Assembly: GCA_003141715.1 (NCBI GenBank)
Contig: PLNF01000075.1
Location: forward strand, 1-50,924
DNA: 50,924 nucleotides
Source of the DNA: Bacteroidales bacterium
GTDB lineage: Bacteria > Bacteroidota > Bacteroidia > Bacteroidales > VadinHA17
Reading direction: 5' to 3'
Position 1 is the stretch's first letter. Each line of letters opens with the position of its first letter. The notes beneath the pieces were generated by a model, which searched no databases, had not been told where the DNA came from, and was given only the letters and a program-made list of their open reading frames with translations. Positions 50,845-50,924 of the stretch are shown in pieces. A program made the position numbers and the translations under genes.

Positions 50845-50924
50845 ATGAAAAACATAACATTTTTTTTGAAACTTACCGCCTTATCGGTTGTTCTTATATT
50901 ATCTTCATGTACAAAAAAAAATAG
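50845..50924 (+). CDS. Start of a lipoprotein gene (3' end outside window)
   Basis: 26 complete codons are visible before the window ends. The frame opens MKNITFFLKLTALSVVLILS and continues SCTKKN, a signal peptide with lipobox LSSC (Cys22) followed by Lys. No function can be assigned. The 123 bases before it are AT-rich. Confidence 0.6.
   Translation, partial: MKNITFFLKLTALSVVLILSSCTKKN

Overview
The window is chromosomal DNA from a member of the Bacteroidota, most likely an anaerobic or sediment-type Bacteroidales/Marinilabiliales relative. The grounds are -33/-7 promoters of the TTG...TAnnTTTG type, an ECF-sigma/FecR pair with DUF4974 and STN domains, DUF5916 and CarboxypepD_reg-like envelope proteins, many SPII lipoproteins, a cytochrome b/flavoprotein/iron-sulfur order for succinate dehydrogenase or fumarate reductase, a FISUMP domain, and G/C-rich intergenic palindromes. 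The species cannot be named from the sequence.

Layout. 1-4 kb: end of a sugar MFS transporter, a ROK sugar kinase, deoC, and pyrH-frr. 4-9.6 kb: a radical SAM/SPASM protein, then an envelope-signalling cluster in which two homologous CarboxypepD_reg-like exported proteins flank an ECF sigma factor and a FecR anti-sigma factor; the second homologue carries an STN domain, but there is no TonB receptor. 9.8-13 kb: an OmpA-type lipoprotein, dxs and tRNA-Leu(CAA). 13.0-18.3 kb: a decayed integrative island at the tRNA-Leu 3' end, bounded by an 88-bp direct repeat. It holds a broken radC, an SDR oxidoreductase, an exported caspase-FISUMP protein, a small membrane protein and an IS4-type transposase scrap, and no visible integrase. 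18.7-27.2 kb: envelope and accessory genes (DUF5683-like protein, uppP, lipoprotein, GNAT, DUF5916 barrel, and a three-gene membrane/hydrolase/barrel operon).

27.3-31.5 kb is the most notable region. It is a compact minus-strand operon, arsR-arsC-hgcA-hgcB-acr3, followed by a LysE-type transporter. HgcA has the NVWCAAGK cap-helix motif. HgcB has two 4Fe-4S motifs, a Cys73-type cysteine and a terminal Cys pair. Together these are the hallmark gene pair of mercury methylation, here embedded in an arsenic resistance operon with two tandem ArsR-like operators.

31.5-51 kb: dCMP deaminase, S41 protease, alpha/beta hydrolase, the sdh/frd operon with an 8-bp tandem repeat between the A and B genes, a phosphoesterase, aminopeptidase P, an unknown conserved protein, two CPBP membrane proteases flanking dusB, nadB, glyS, two glycosyltransferases and the start of a lipoprotein gene. 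Several palindromic repeat families occupy the gaps between genes.

All calls come from reading the sequence and from remembered family signatures. No database search was run.
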